Shown here in pieces: positions 17,340 to 25,729 of a stretch of DNA of 64,000 bases (its first letter is position 1; each line of letters begins with the position of its first letter). This DNA comes from RUG695 sp050943135 (lineage in GTDB: Bacteria > Planctomycetota > Planctomycetia > Pirellulales > Thermoguttaceae), in contig JBMNOP010000012.1 of assembly GCA_050943135.1 (NCBI GenBank), forward strand, positions 35,308 through 99,307. Reading direction: 5' to 3'. A program made the position numbers and the translations under genes. The notes below the pieces were generated by a model. The model was not told the DNA's origin. It saw nothing but the letters and a program-made list of their open reading frames with translations, and did no database searches.

Positions 17340-18482
17340 TTGGGCGTCAAGAAGGTCAGTTTCTGGACGGGCGTGTTTATCGTCGCCGTTGTCATCCTGC
17401 GTATGGCGATCGGGTGTCATTTTCTTTACGAAGGGCTCTGGAAGACGGATCCCTCCAACGGGTTCAGCGCGAAGGGGTTCCTTGGTGTCGCAAAGGGCCC
17501 GACGGCAGAGCTCTACTACAAAATGCTCCCTGACCTGACCGGTGTCGAGCGTCTACAGATGGCCGAAGCCATCGAAGGGAAGATGGTTGACGGCAAATTC
17601 GAAGCCGGTCGGTCACTCGGTTGGACTCTTCCCGTGTTCGAAGCGGCCTGGTACAAATACTACAATGAATTTCTGGGCAAATACGGGTTGGAAAGGGAAG
17701 AGTGCGCCGAGCAGCGCGAAAAGACCGATGCAATTTTCAATCAGTATGTGAATTCTCTTCGTGAGTGTACCTTTGAACAGCGTGATGCGATCCGCGCACT
17801 GATGGGGAGCCGCAAACGGTTTGAGGCAAAACAGGCAGTGAAGACCAACGGAGCCGAACACCAGAAGGTCTGGGATTGGGACAATATGATCAAGCTCCGC
17901 AACGAAGGGGATGCAATGGCTTCGGTTCCCGAAAAGATGGGTGCCAACATGCAGCTCGCTCTTTGGGACGAATTGTCTGCCGAACAGAAAGCCCTTGGTG
18001 AACTTCCGCCGATCGCCTACGGATCGGACCATATTCCGGGCCTTGCCTTTATCAAAAAAATCCCGGTGATCAAAGATTTTGCCACCCCCTCGCGTATGGG
18101 ACTTCTCGACCTGGGTGTCACAATCGGACTTTCCGCGATCGGGCTCTGCCTGCTCCTCGGGTTCTGCACCCGACTGGCGGCGTTGGGGGGTGCGATTTTT
18201 ATGGTGAACGTTGTTCTGACCCAGTTCCCTTGGCCGACCGTTTACCCGTACGCACCGGAGGTGGTCGGTCATTCGATGGTGGTAAGTAAAGATACCGTTG
18301 AACTTCTCGCACTTCTTCTGTTGATCATCCTGCCGGCAGGCCGCTGGGGCGGTTTAGACTGGTTCCTCTGGAACTTCGGCGGCAAGCAGTTGGTTCGAGC
18401 ATATCGATTCAAGAAGGATCCGATGACCCCGGAAATCTCCGCCGAATCCCTCTCCCCCGCTTCGGAAAAGACCGGCACGTAA
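17340..18482 (+). CDS. DoxX-like membrane protein with a large extracytoplasmic insertion
   Basis: The first helix (FWTGVFIVAVVILRMAIG, then HFLYEGLWK) and the C-terminal helices (GVTIGLSAIGLCLLLGFCTRL, ALGGAIFMVNVVLTQFPW, ELLALLLLIILPAGRW) match the DoxX/TQO small-subunit type of four-helix membrane protein. Between helix 1 and helix 2 lies an unusual hydrophilic stretch of about 210 residues (roughly 35-245), rich in Lys and Glu and probably outside the membrane. DoxX proteins have been linked to quinone-dependent or thiol redox steps. No catalytic residue can be pointed to here. The start is TTG, preceded by GAGGGAGGTG at a good distance. The Gfo/Idh/MocA pair follows 78 bases downstream, so the three may be co-expressed. 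Confidence 0.65.
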   Translation: MGVKKVSFWTGVFIVAVVILRMAIGCHFLYEGLWKTDPSNGFSAKGFLGVAKGPTAELYYKMLPDLTGVERLQMAEAIEGKMVDGKFEAGRSLGWTLPVFEAAWYKYYNEFLGKYGLEREECAEQREKTDAIFNQYVNSLRECTFEQRDAIRALMGSRKRFEAKQAVKTNGAEHQKVWDWDNMIKLRNEGDAMASVPEKMGANMQLALWDELSAEQKALGELPPIAYGSDHIPGLAFIKKIPVIKDFATPSRMGLLDLGVTIGLSAIGLCLLLGFCTRLAALGGAIFMVNVVLTQFPWPTVYPYAPEVVGHSMVVSKDTVELLALLLLIILPAGRWGGLDWFLWNFGGKQLVRAYRFKKDPMTPEISAESLSPASEKTGT

Positions 18483-18560
18483 CATCCCCCGCATCCCAGG
18501 CGGGTCGCCTGCAATATTTCCACAAATAATACCGTTTCATCACGTATTCAAGGTAACAGA

Positions 18561-20363
18561 ATGACGAATCAGACAGACAAAACTCAGCACGGTTGTTCCC
18601 GTCGTAATTTTATAAAAGCGGGTGTGCTGGCGGCGGCAGTTCCGACAGCCGGGCTCGGAGCGTTCTATTTTGGGTATTCTAAGGTTAAGGGTGATCCGGT
18701 TCGCGTGGCGGTTCTCGGCACCGGTGATGAGGGGAATGTTCTTTTGGGGGCAATCAACCCCGATTATGTTCAGGTTAAGGCGATCGCCGATATCCGTCCC
18801 TATAACCAGTTCCGTGCCTTCCATGGCGACAATTACAGCGATGCGGCCCTGGCAGCGCGCTGCGGCCTTATGGAGAAGTACGGCTGGAGGACCGAAGACG
18901 AAGCCCGTAAGCACGTGAAGGTCTATGCCGATTACCGTGACCTGCTCCGTGATCACGACAGGCTTGGGATCGAAGCCGTGATGATCGGGCTTCCTCTCCA
19001 CTTGCACGCGCCTGCTTCGATTCAGGCGATGTCTTGCGGACTTCATGTGCTTTGTGAGAAGCTGATGGGGCACTCGATCATCGAGTGCAAAGAGATGGCC
19101 CGGGCTGCGAAACTCTTCGGCAAACACCTGGCGATCGGTCACCAACGCCATTACAACGTTCTTTATCATGAGGCCGAAGAGCAGATCGAGCGAGGACTTT
19201 TGGGCGACCTGCACTACATTCGCGCCCAGTGGCACCGCGGCAATGCGCCCGGGGCCGATAGCTGGCAAATGCCGATGCCGAGCCAGCTCAAGCCGAACGA
19301 CAAACAGGCGGGAAAACTCAACGACGAGCTCATTGCCTGGAAACAGAATTTGGCAGAAGCCAGTGGCCTGGATATCGAAAAATGGCGAAAAAAGGTGATT
19401 CAGAAAGAGGCGGAACTTTCGGACGCACTTCTGGCTCAGGATGGTTCGAAATATAAAGGGGTCGAACTCAAAACCCCTGCCGGATACGGTTATCTTTCCG
19501 AGGACTTCGGCAGGGGAACAAAGTATGCGTACGAACGTCCGGCCGCCGAAGAGCTGATCCGTTGGCGCCTTTGGAAACGAACCGGTGGTGGGTTGATGGT
19601 GGAGCTCGGCAGTCACCAGCTCGATGCGGCGTCGATCTTCCTTGCCGCCAACAACCGTCGCGCCGCCGCGTTGCGCGGAGACGATCCGAATACCCTTCCC
19701 GACCGCGGCAAGGTTCATCCGCTCAAGGTTTATGTTTCGGCCAACCGAAACCTTTTTGGCCTCGACCGTCAGGTTCATGACCATATCACCACATTGGTCG
19801 AGTTTCCCGCACCGAATTATGATCCGAATACCATCGCCGGGCGCAAACGGACGATCACGGTTCAGTACTCGACGATCAACGGCAACGGTTTCGGTGGGTA
19901 CGGCGAAATCGTTTTCGGCACCAAGGGGACGATCATCCTCGAACGCGAACAGACCGCCGAACTTCTCCGCGGTTCTTCGACGAGCCAGGTCGAAAAGAAA
20001 GATGTCGGCGCCGTCGCGCTCGACACCCAAGCCAGCGCGCCCGCGCAAACAGCCGTCGCCAGCGCTGCCGGCGACGGACCGACCGTTAGTCGCGGCTATC
20101 AAGAGCAAATCGAACACTGGGCTTGGTGCATCCGCGAAAACCCGAACAATGCCAATCCGATCCTGCAACCGCGCTGCAATCCAAAGATCGCGCTGGGTGA
20201 CGCCGTGATCGCGTTGGTCACGAATATTGCCGCCGACAAGGGCGAAAGCATTGATTTTAAAGAATCCTGGTTCGAGCCCGAGAACGACGAGACACCGGAA
20301 GACGATCTCACCGATTTGAAAGGAAAACCGAATCTGGACCAATTGAAATACAAGCTCGCCTGA
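18561..20363 (+). CDS. Tat-exported Gfo/Idh/MocA-family oxidoreductase (first copy)
   Basis: NAD(P)-dependent dehydrogenase family that usually acts on sugars or polyols. The 600-residue product has a twin-arginine signal (SRRNFIKAG, then a hydrophobic AGVLAAAVPTAGLG), so export in folded form is expected. The Rossmann nucleotide motif is VAVLGTGDEGN (about residue 50), followed by the family blocks EKLMGHS, GHQRHYN and HYIRAQWHRG. A helical insertion of about 65 residues (KQNLAEASGLDIEKW and following) interrupts the C-terminal domain. GGGLMVELGSHQLDAA is the family's active-site region with its conserved histidine. Substrate cannot be deduced. It is followed after 123 bases by a related copy, and such pairs or large families are typical of planctomycetes. 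Confidence 0.85.
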   Translation: MTNQTDKTQHGCSRRNFIKAGVLAAAVPTAGLGAFYFGYSKVKGDPVRVAVLGTGDEGNVLLGAINPDYVQVKAIADIRPYNQFRAFHGDNYSDAALAARCGLMEKYGWRTEDEARKHVKVYADYRDLLRDHDRLGIEAVMIGLPLHLHAPASIQAMSCGLHVLCEKLMGHSIIECKEMARAAKLFGKHLAIGHQRHYNVLYHEAEEQIERGLLGDLHYIRAQWHRGNAPGADSWQMPMPSQLKPNDKQAGKLNDELIAWKQNLAEASGLDIEKWRKKVIQKEAELSDALLAQDGSKYKGVELKTPAGYGYLSEDFGRGTKYAYERPAAEELIRWRLWKRTGGGLMVELGSHQLDAASIFLAANNRRAAALRGDDPNTLPDRGKVHPLKVYVSANRNLFGLDRQVHDHITTLVEFPAPNYDPNTIAGRKRTITVQYSTINGNGFGGYGEIVFGTKGTIILEREQTAELLRGSSTSQVEKKDVGAVALDTQASAPAQTAVASAAGDGPTVSRGYQEQIEHWAWCIRENPNNANPILQPRCNPKIALGDAVIALVTNIAADKGESIDFKESWFEPENDETPEDDLTDLKGKPNLDQLKYKLA

Positions 20364-20486
20364 ACCGGTGTTACAGAAACGGGACGATTATCAATTATAA
20401 ACACACGCGTTTGAGACGGAAAGTCCCCTGCCCTGCGGCTGTCGGAACAAAGATTTCAGCGCCATAAGATATCAACGAGGAAGAAG

Positions 20487-22532
20487 ATGAATTTAACGCC
20501 GGAACAGAAAGCGATTGGAAAAGAAAATTTCCTGGCGGCGATCGGAAGTTCCGTGACGCGCCGGGAATTCCTGAAAAAGTCGTCTCAGGAAAACCTTGCC
20601 TCCGGAAAAGGAATGGGCGCGTACTATTTTCGCTACGGAGAATTTAAGGATCCTGTCAAGGTCGCGATTCTCGGAACCGGAGATGAAGGGTGCGTCCTGA
20701 TCGGCGGGATCAACCCGAAATATATCAAGGTGGTCGCGATTGCCGATATTCGCCCCTACAATCAGTATCGCGCGTTTCACGGTGATGTCTACAGTGCCAC
20801 GGCCGCGGAGGTCCGCCCCGGCCTGATGAAAAAGTACGGCTATAAGACCGAGGCACAGGCCAAAGCGAACATTAAAATCTACAACGACTACAAAGACCTG
20901 CTGAACGACGCCGAAAAGCTCGGGATCGAAGGGGTCATTATCGGTCTTCCCCTTCACCTGCATGCACCCGCCGCGATTATTGCGATGGAGAAGGGGTGCC
21001 ATGTCCTGACCGAGAAGCTGATGGGGCATTCGGTGGCCCGTTGTAAAGAAATGGCGCGCGCGGCCCGCCTTCACAAGAAGCATCTGGCGATCGGCCATCA
21101 GCGGCACTACAACATTCTCTACGATCACGCGACCGACCTGATCAACCGCGGCGTCGTGGGGGATCTGCATTACATTCGTGCCCAGTGGCACCGCGGCAAT
21201 CTTCCCGGTTCCGACAGTTGGCAGATGCCGCTTCCTCCCGGCGCGAAAGCGAAAGATGTCGAGGCCACGCGCCTGCAAGACGAGTGGAAGGCCTGGTCGG
21301 CCGAAGTCGAGCGGCTCAAGGCGGGAATCGTGAAAAACGAACATTTGGTTGGCACCATCAGCAAGCTCCCCGATGAGAAAAAGACCCCGAAACTGCTCGC
21401 CGACGCCAAACGCCTTTCGAAAGAGAAGGTCGCTTTCGAAAAAGAGCTTGCCGCCTGGCTTCCAAAGCTCGAACAGAAACGCGCCCAACTCCAAGATGTG
21501 GTCCTCCTGAAGGGGGGGAAACTCGGTGATCGCGAATACAAGTCGGCCGACGGGTACGGCTACGAGCATGAAGTGCGTGAAGATAACGGCCTGAAGTACG
21601 AACGTCCGGCGATCGAGGAGTTGATTCGCTGGCGTCTCTGGAATCGTACCGGCGGCGGTCTGATGGCAGAGCTTGGCAGTCACCAGCTCGATGCCGCATC
21701 GATCTTCATCGCCGCGGCTCATGGCGGGAAGAAACAATACCCGATTTCGGTTTCAGCGACGGCCTCCCGTTCCCTCTTCTCGTCGCTGGACCGAGATGTC
21801 GACGACCATATTTCCGCGGTTTACGATTATCCGGCGCCCGGTTACGATCCGATGGACGAACTCGGCGCGCAGCGCAAAATCACCGTGGCTTACTCGACGA
21901 TCAACGGGAACGGTTTTGGCGGTTATGGCGAGACCGTTTTCGGAACGAAAGGGACGCTTCTGATCGAAACCGAAAAAGAAGGACTCCTTTATCGAACGAG
22001 CGCGATCAACGACAAGACCCGTGTAGCAAAATCCGCCTCGGGCGAACTTGATATCGTGATCGATGAGGAAGGCGACAAACTTTCCTCGGCGATCGGCTAT
22101 CAGGGGGTCTACGCGACCGATGTCTCGCGCGGTTATTGCGAAGAGATTGAGCACTGGGCCTATTGCATTCGGAAAAACCCGACGGCCGACCCGGATTTGG
22201 TAGACCAGACCTACGAAGACCCGACCCTTGTCGGTCCCGACGCCGGGAAAAAGCCGGTTCTGCCGAAACTCGTGACCCGTTGCCGTGGCGATGTGGCCCT
22301 CTGGGACGCTGTGATTGCCCTGACGACGAATATTGCCGCCGACCTGCGTCTGACGGTGCCGTTCAAAAAAGAGTGGTTCGATGTCGAAAGCGACGACACG
22401 CCGGAATTCGATTACGCCGACCGGTTGACCGAGCGCAGGGAAGGGGAGAGCGATTCCGATTATCAGGAACGTCTCGACGATTATAAAGCGTTCCAGGTTC
22501 CGAAGCTTGACCGGAGCGAATACAAAATCTGA
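20487..22532 (+). CDS. Gfo/Idh/MocA-family oxidoreductase (second copy, atypical signal)
   Basis: Paralog of the preceding gene, 681 residues, matching it throughout (VAILGTGDEGC, ADIRPYNQYRAFHGD, EKLMGHSV, GHQRHYN, GGGLMAELGSHQLDAA). Its N-terminus has the arginine pair in TRREFLKK, but the next residues (SSQENLASGKGMGAYY) are polar. The hydrophobic core of a Tat signal is therefore missing and the enzyme may stay in the cytoplasm or depend on a partner. The helical insertion is longer than in the first copy, about 100 residues and strongly charged (WSAEVERLKAG, LEQKRAQLQD), and probably forms a coiled hairpin. Transcription ends at the strong hairpin just downstream. The substrate is unknown. 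Confidence 0.85.
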   Translation: MNLTPEQKAIGKENFLAAIGSSVTRREFLKKSSQENLASGKGMGAYYFRYGEFKDPVKVAILGTGDEGCVLIGGINPKYIKVVAIADIRPYNQYRAFHGDVYSATAAEVRPGLMKKYGYKTEAQAKANIKIYNDYKDLLNDAEKLGIEGVIIGLPLHLHAPAAIIAMEKGCHVLTEKLMGHSVARCKEMARAARLHKKHLAIGHQRHYNILYDHATDLINRGVVGDLHYIRAQWHRGNLPGSDSWQMPLPPGAKAKDVEATRLQDEWKAWSAEVERLKAGIVKNEHLVGTISKLPDEKKTPKLLADAKRLSKEKVAFEKELAAWLPKLEQKRAQLQDVVLLKGGKLGDREYKSADGYGYEHEVREDNGLKYERPAIEELIRWRLWNRTGGGLMAELGSHQLDAASIFIAAAHGGKKQYPISVSATASRSLFSSLDRDVDDHISAVYDYPAPGYDPMDELGAQRKITVAYSTINGNGFGGYGETVFGTKGTLLIETEKEGLLYRTSAINDKTRVAKSASGELDIVIDEEGDKLSSAIGYQGVYATDVSRGYCEEIEHWAYCIRKNPTADPDLVDQTYEDPTLVGPDAGKKPVLPKLVTRCRGDVALWDAVIALTTNIAADLRLTVPFKKEWFDVESDDTPEFDYADRLTERREGESDSDYQERLDDYKAFQVPKLDRSEYKI

Positions 22533-22556
22533 CTCTTACCCGTACCACCGAACGAA

Positions 22557-22596
22557 GAAAACGCGCACGTTCTTTTGAAACGTGCGCGTTTTCTTT
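22557..22596 (+). terminator. Rho-independent terminator after the Gfo/Idh/MocA genes
   Basis: Perfect 15-base inverted repeat (22557-22571 with 22579-22593), core AAACGCGCACGTT, 7-base loop, with A tract before and T-rich sequence after. It is symmetrical enough to work in both directions. Confidence 0.88.
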
Positions 22597-23147
22597 CGGG
22601 GCGCCTTCATACAGGTTTCCGGCGGATACCAGCTCCGAATCTGTTCTGTGAGAGGAAAGATATCACCAAGGGGAGCCGCCGAAAGACGTAATCCGAGGGG
22701 TAACATGAATTATACATTGCTCGTTCCGCCGGACACGGAAGGAGGGGGACGGCACCTTGGCGATCACAGGCGGACTATTGTGTATGACCGCGACATATCA
22801 GTACGGGATCATCATATGCCGAATGAGCACACAAAGTGGAGTGGATGGGCCTGGGGTAACCGCCTCCTCATACCCAAGCAGATCGGTTTTTCGCGAACCT
22901 AAGCAGGGAGTATCGTAGAGTTTTTCTTCTTCCAACTCATACCGTTTCGGGGATAAATTCAGAGCGGGAACGCAACATGATCTGTCCTTCTATCATGACA
23001 CCTTAAACTTTACCCAACATTCTGCCGCCATTTCCGGAAATTCGGAAACGGATGATTCAAAATTTTTCGAAAAATTTTTGTCGCTCTCTCTCTTCAATAT
23101 TGAAAGCGTTCCGATTTCGATTTATATTGGGATTCGTGGGGGAATAA
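22597..23147. other. Gene-poor stretch, no gene recognised
   Basis: Contains a short ORF at about 22705-22902 (65 codons, preceded by GAGGGG) whose composition and sequence resemble nothing I know. The 80 bases before it can form GGCGG/CCGCC pairing, but they match no riboswitch consensus that I recognise. I see no tRNA or transposase sequence. Confidence 0.3.
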
Positions 23148-23183
23148 ATGTCGGGATTTACAGAACTGTCCCAAGGTAATCCG

Positions 23184-23551
23184 ATGACGAAAGACAAAGT
23201 TTCGAATCTGATTTTGGCGGCGATCGGAATCATTTGCCCTTCCTTTTTTGTCTCTGTACCTTTGGAATCTATTTTTGGGAAAAAAGAGGGGGGAGGTTGA
23301 GCCAGTGGGAAACATTGGCCGCGTTTCTTGCAACGGCCGGGTATTTTACGGTCGGCTCGATCGGCTCCGGGGCGATGTTGACTGCCTTGATTATAAACAG
23401 AAAACGAATCACAAAGAATATTTTCTCTTTTCTGGGTTGGATATCCTTGTTATTGTTATTCCTTGTGAACTTCTCTTCTATCATCCCGGCTTGGTCTTAT
23501 CTTCTTTATCTTCTCTTGATCTTTTATGCGAAGTATTTTCTTGGATATTAA
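23184..23551 (+). pseudogene. Small membrane protein, frameshifted copy
   Basis: The start MTKDKVSNLILAAIGIICP is in one frame and the continuation FGIYFWEKRGGRLSQW through IINRKRITKNIFSFLGW is in another, so the coding region is broken near the T-rich run at about 23238-23248. Joined, it gives about 120 residues with three hydrophobic helices and aligns with the intact gene at 24017-24376 (minus strand). Features shared with it are the MxxxKxxNxxLxxxGI opening and the basic loop after the second or third helix. The frame is also open upstream to an ATG at 23148. A sequencing error in the homopolymer is the alternative to true decay. Confidence 0.6.
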
Positions 23552-23709
23552 TACAGTCTTCGGTTGGTCTGGTAAGATGCTTTGGTGAGAGGCCTTAGGC
23601 TGCGATGGCATATCTTCGGCGGTGCAATCGTGTTTTTTGTCGAGACCATACCCCAATGCCGGACGATCGGTTCCGAACAAAAAAACCATTAGAAAACAGA
23701 GAGAAAACC

Positions 23710-23817
23710 GTGAACAAAAGTAAACGCCTGAATTTGATTCTGATGGTTATCGGAATCATTTGCTCTTTCCTTTGGCCGTTCGGTCTTCCAGTGGTTTTCT
23801 TCCCGAAGGCTATCTGA
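23710..23817 (+). pseudogene. Small membrane protein, truncated copy
   Basis: Only the N-terminal 35 codons remain: NKSKRLNLILMVIGIICSF, then a stop after FFPKAI. The opening is nearly identical to the copies at 23184 and 24376, which makes a common origin clear. Downstream sequence shows no further membrane helices, so the rest of the gene is lost. The GTG at 23710 would be the start if it is expressed at all. Confidence 0.6.
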
Positions 23818-24016
23818 CAGGGCGGACATATTTTCCGGCCATTTTAGGAGGGGGATCTTACTTTTTGCGTCCCCGATCGGGGAACAATCGCACGCTTCGG
23901 ACTTCCGCTTGATAAAAACGAACCGTATTTGATGATAACGCGGGAAATCCGTCCGTTAAACTCGGCGTTTCACACGCCTTTTAAGTGCCGGATGATTTTG
24001 CCGACCTCATTCGCAA

Positions 24017-24376
24017 TCACAAACAACGAAAAAACAAAAAAGGAAAAATTCCGGAAGAAAAAATCCAGAGCGATAAAAACAGAAGTCCAAAAGAAAAATT
24101 CCAGAACAATAAAAACAAAAGTCCAAACAAGATTTTTGTGTGATCTTTGACTTGTTTCCAGTTCTTTATCAGGAAGGTTAAAATCGCGACGAAACCGCCC
24201 AGACTTATCGGCAACAAGAAAATGCCGAATAACCAACTTATCGGCATGTCGCACAACGCTGTTCGATAAATGTTTATGCGAAGCATTGCGGTCGCGATGC
24301 AGGCGGAAAGGGAAAGAACGGGAGGGAGAATTCCGACGATGATCAGCATCGGGTTCAGGCGCTTGTTTTGATTCAT
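24017..24376 (-). CDS. Small membrane protein, intact member of a local family
   Basis: A 119-residue protein with three or four hydrophobic helices and no recognised domain. The N-terminus MNQNKRLNPMLIIVGILPP matches the two decayed plus-strand copies nearby. The C-terminal part contains a 12-residue tandem repeat (FGLLFLLFWNFS, FGLLFLSLWIFS), also visible as a DNA repeat. An AGGAAA site stands 5 bases before the ATG at 24376. A GTG at 24391 overlapping the upstream stop is an alternative, but the paralog alignment favours 24376. It directly follows the lipid-kinase gene on the same strand, so it may be co-transcribed with it. Confidence 0.65.
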   Translation of the reverse strand: MNQNKRLNPMLIIVGILPPVLSLSACIATAMLRINIYRTALCDMPISWLFGIFLLPISLGGFVAILTFLIKNWKQVKDHTKILFGLLFLLFWNFSFGLLFLSLWIFSSGIFPFLFFRCL

Positions 24377-24387
24377 GGTTTTTCCTG

Positions 24388-25344
24388 TCACGTAAATCGC
24401 CTCGCTTCTTTTTCTCCGACCAGGAGTGTCAGTCGGGCGGGAACGACCCGAACTTCGACCGGAAGATTCCCAGCCGGGTCGCCGTCTAATTGATAGGGGA
24501 TTCGATCTCCTTCGGCAAGGGGGGAAAGGCGGAACCGAGTCGAAGCGTCGAACGCATAGCCGGGGAAGAAACGATGAATCTTTCCCAGAAAGGCCAGGAA
24601 GACCCCCAAGAGCGAGGCAGCAAAGCCCCGGCGAAGAAATCCGCAGAAGTCGAGTTTGCCATCTTGCGGGTTACAGCCGGGGGTCGTGGCCGCGCCGAAT
24701 CCGTACCGGGGAATGTTGAAGAGAAATGCCCAGCGGACCGCCCTGGCGTGCGGTCGGTAAGTTTCCTCTTGCATCGTTTCGATTCGGATCGGCGGGTAGG
24801 GGTAGTGTCGGATCGAGTGGAAGATCGGTTTGAGGTAAGAACGATACCCGATATGCCCCCCTTTTCCGATCGTATGGGTGAACATCTCTTCCCGTTTCCG
24901 ATGGACCTGCGCGACAATGTCGGCATCGATTCCGGCAGTGAGTACAACCAGAAAAAGACGTCCGTCAGCAAGACCCACGTCAAGCGTGATTTTCTTTCCG
25001 GCTTCAATCATCCGGGCCGCCTTGGCCGGATTGCGGGGAAGACGAAATTCTTTGGCGATCAGGTTGGCCGTCCCGGCGGGAATGAGGGTAATCGGCGTTC
25101 CGGGCGGGGTACGGTTGGTTAGCTCCGCGGCGGTTCCGTCCCCCCCGATGCCGACCAGGGCGTGCAGCTGCCCTGCCTCTTGAAGCACGCCGGCCTTCTG
25201 CTGAACCTCGTCCAGATCGGTCAGGAGTTCCACGGTAAATCCGCGAGAAGCGAGGATGTCGCACACCCTTTCCGCCGCGCGGGCCGAGGAACCGCGCCCC
25301 GCCTTCGGATTGAGCGAGATAAGAATATGGCGTTCAGATGTCAT
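24388..25344 (-). CDS. Diacylglycerol/lipid kinase, YegS-DagK family
   Basis: Soluble or peripheral kinase that phosphorylates diacylglycerol, sphingoid or related lipids with ATP. The 318-residue product has ISLNPKAGRG (nucleotide-binding start), the family signature VGIGGDGTAAELTNR with the GGDGT motif (about residues 70-74), LIPAGTANLIAKEF and the C-terminal DGKLDFCGF block. The acidic and glycine residues that bind ATP-Mg are in place. The frame stays open 68 codons upstream to 25548, but homology begins at MTSERHILISLNPKAG, giving the start at 25344. The lipid substrate cannot be predicted from sequence. Confidence 0.85.
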   Translation of the reverse strand: MTSERHILISLNPKAGRGSSARAAERVCDILASRGFTVELLTDLDEVQQKAGVLQEAGQLHALVGIGGDGTAAELTNRTPPGTPITLIPAGTANLIAKEFRLPRNPAKAARMIEAGKKITLDVGLADGRLFLVVLTAGIDADIVAQVHRKREEMFTHTIGKGGHIGYRSYLKPIFHSIRHYPYPPIRIETMQEETYRPHARAVRWAFLFNIPRYGFGAATTPGCNPQDGKLDFCGFLRRGFAASLLGVFLAFLGKIHRFFPGYAFDASTRFRLSPLAEGDRIPYQLDGDPAGNLPVEVRVVPARLTLLVGEKEARRFT

Positions 25345-25467
25345 AAAATCTTTGGGGTTGTGGGATTTCGAATTCGAGAACCTTCGGCCTCCTTTCGGAA
25401 AAGCCGGAAATCGGCACGTCAAATATAATCGATCTTCGTGAATTTTCAAAGAATAATACTTGACTCC

Positions 25468-25495
25468 TTGACGAAACAGCCAAACCGGGTAAGAT
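25468..25495 (+). promoter_or_regulatory. Sigma70-type promoter for tRNA-Thr
   Basis: TTGACG at 25468 and TAAGAT at 25490 with a 16-base spacer, about 38 bases upstream of the tRNA. It is very similar to the element before the tRNA-Pro gene. Confidence 0.6.
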
Positions 25496-25533
25496 TCCTC
25501 TGGGGTTATGGCACACTTTGCCGTTGTCCCTTT

Positions 25534-25606
25534 GCCCGAGTAGCTCAACTGGCAGAGCGCAGCATTCGTAATGCTGAGGTTGGGGGTTCGATTCCCCCCT
25601 CTGGCT
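25534..25606 (+). tRNA. tRNA-Thr (anticodon CGT)
   Basis: A complete cloverleaf can be drawn over 73 bases. The D arm is TAGCTCAACTGGCAGAGC. The anticodon stem CAGCA/TGCTG holds loop TTCGTAA with anticodon CGT, reading ACG codons. The T arm is GGGGGTTCGATTCCCCC and the discriminator is T. CCA is not encoded. The acceptor stem has one non-pairing position (fourth C opposite T). Confidence 0.93.
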
Positions 25607-25729
25607 CTTATGGCTGTGACGGTGATCCCGTGCAGCTTTTTTTATTCCCCGGTTTTCCTGCGGTCGGGGGCAAGAAGATTCTTCCGGCGAACAGTTTTCC
25701 TATCGCAAAACGCTCAGACAGGTTTTCCC

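Noticed and set aside
18540..20342. Minus-strand ORF of 600 codons opposite the first Gfo/Idh/MocA gene
   Set aside because: Same length and position as the real gene, a product of codon bias; no motif.
22620..22710. Riboswitch-like leader before a 65-codon ORF
   Set aside because: A short GGCGG/CCGCC pairing is possible, but no consensus of a known riboswitch class could be matched and the downstream ORF is not recognisable.
25571..25729. Upstream extension of the GxGYxYP ORF into the tRNA-Thr gene
   Set aside because: The tRNA is real and the signal peptide begins only at 25730.
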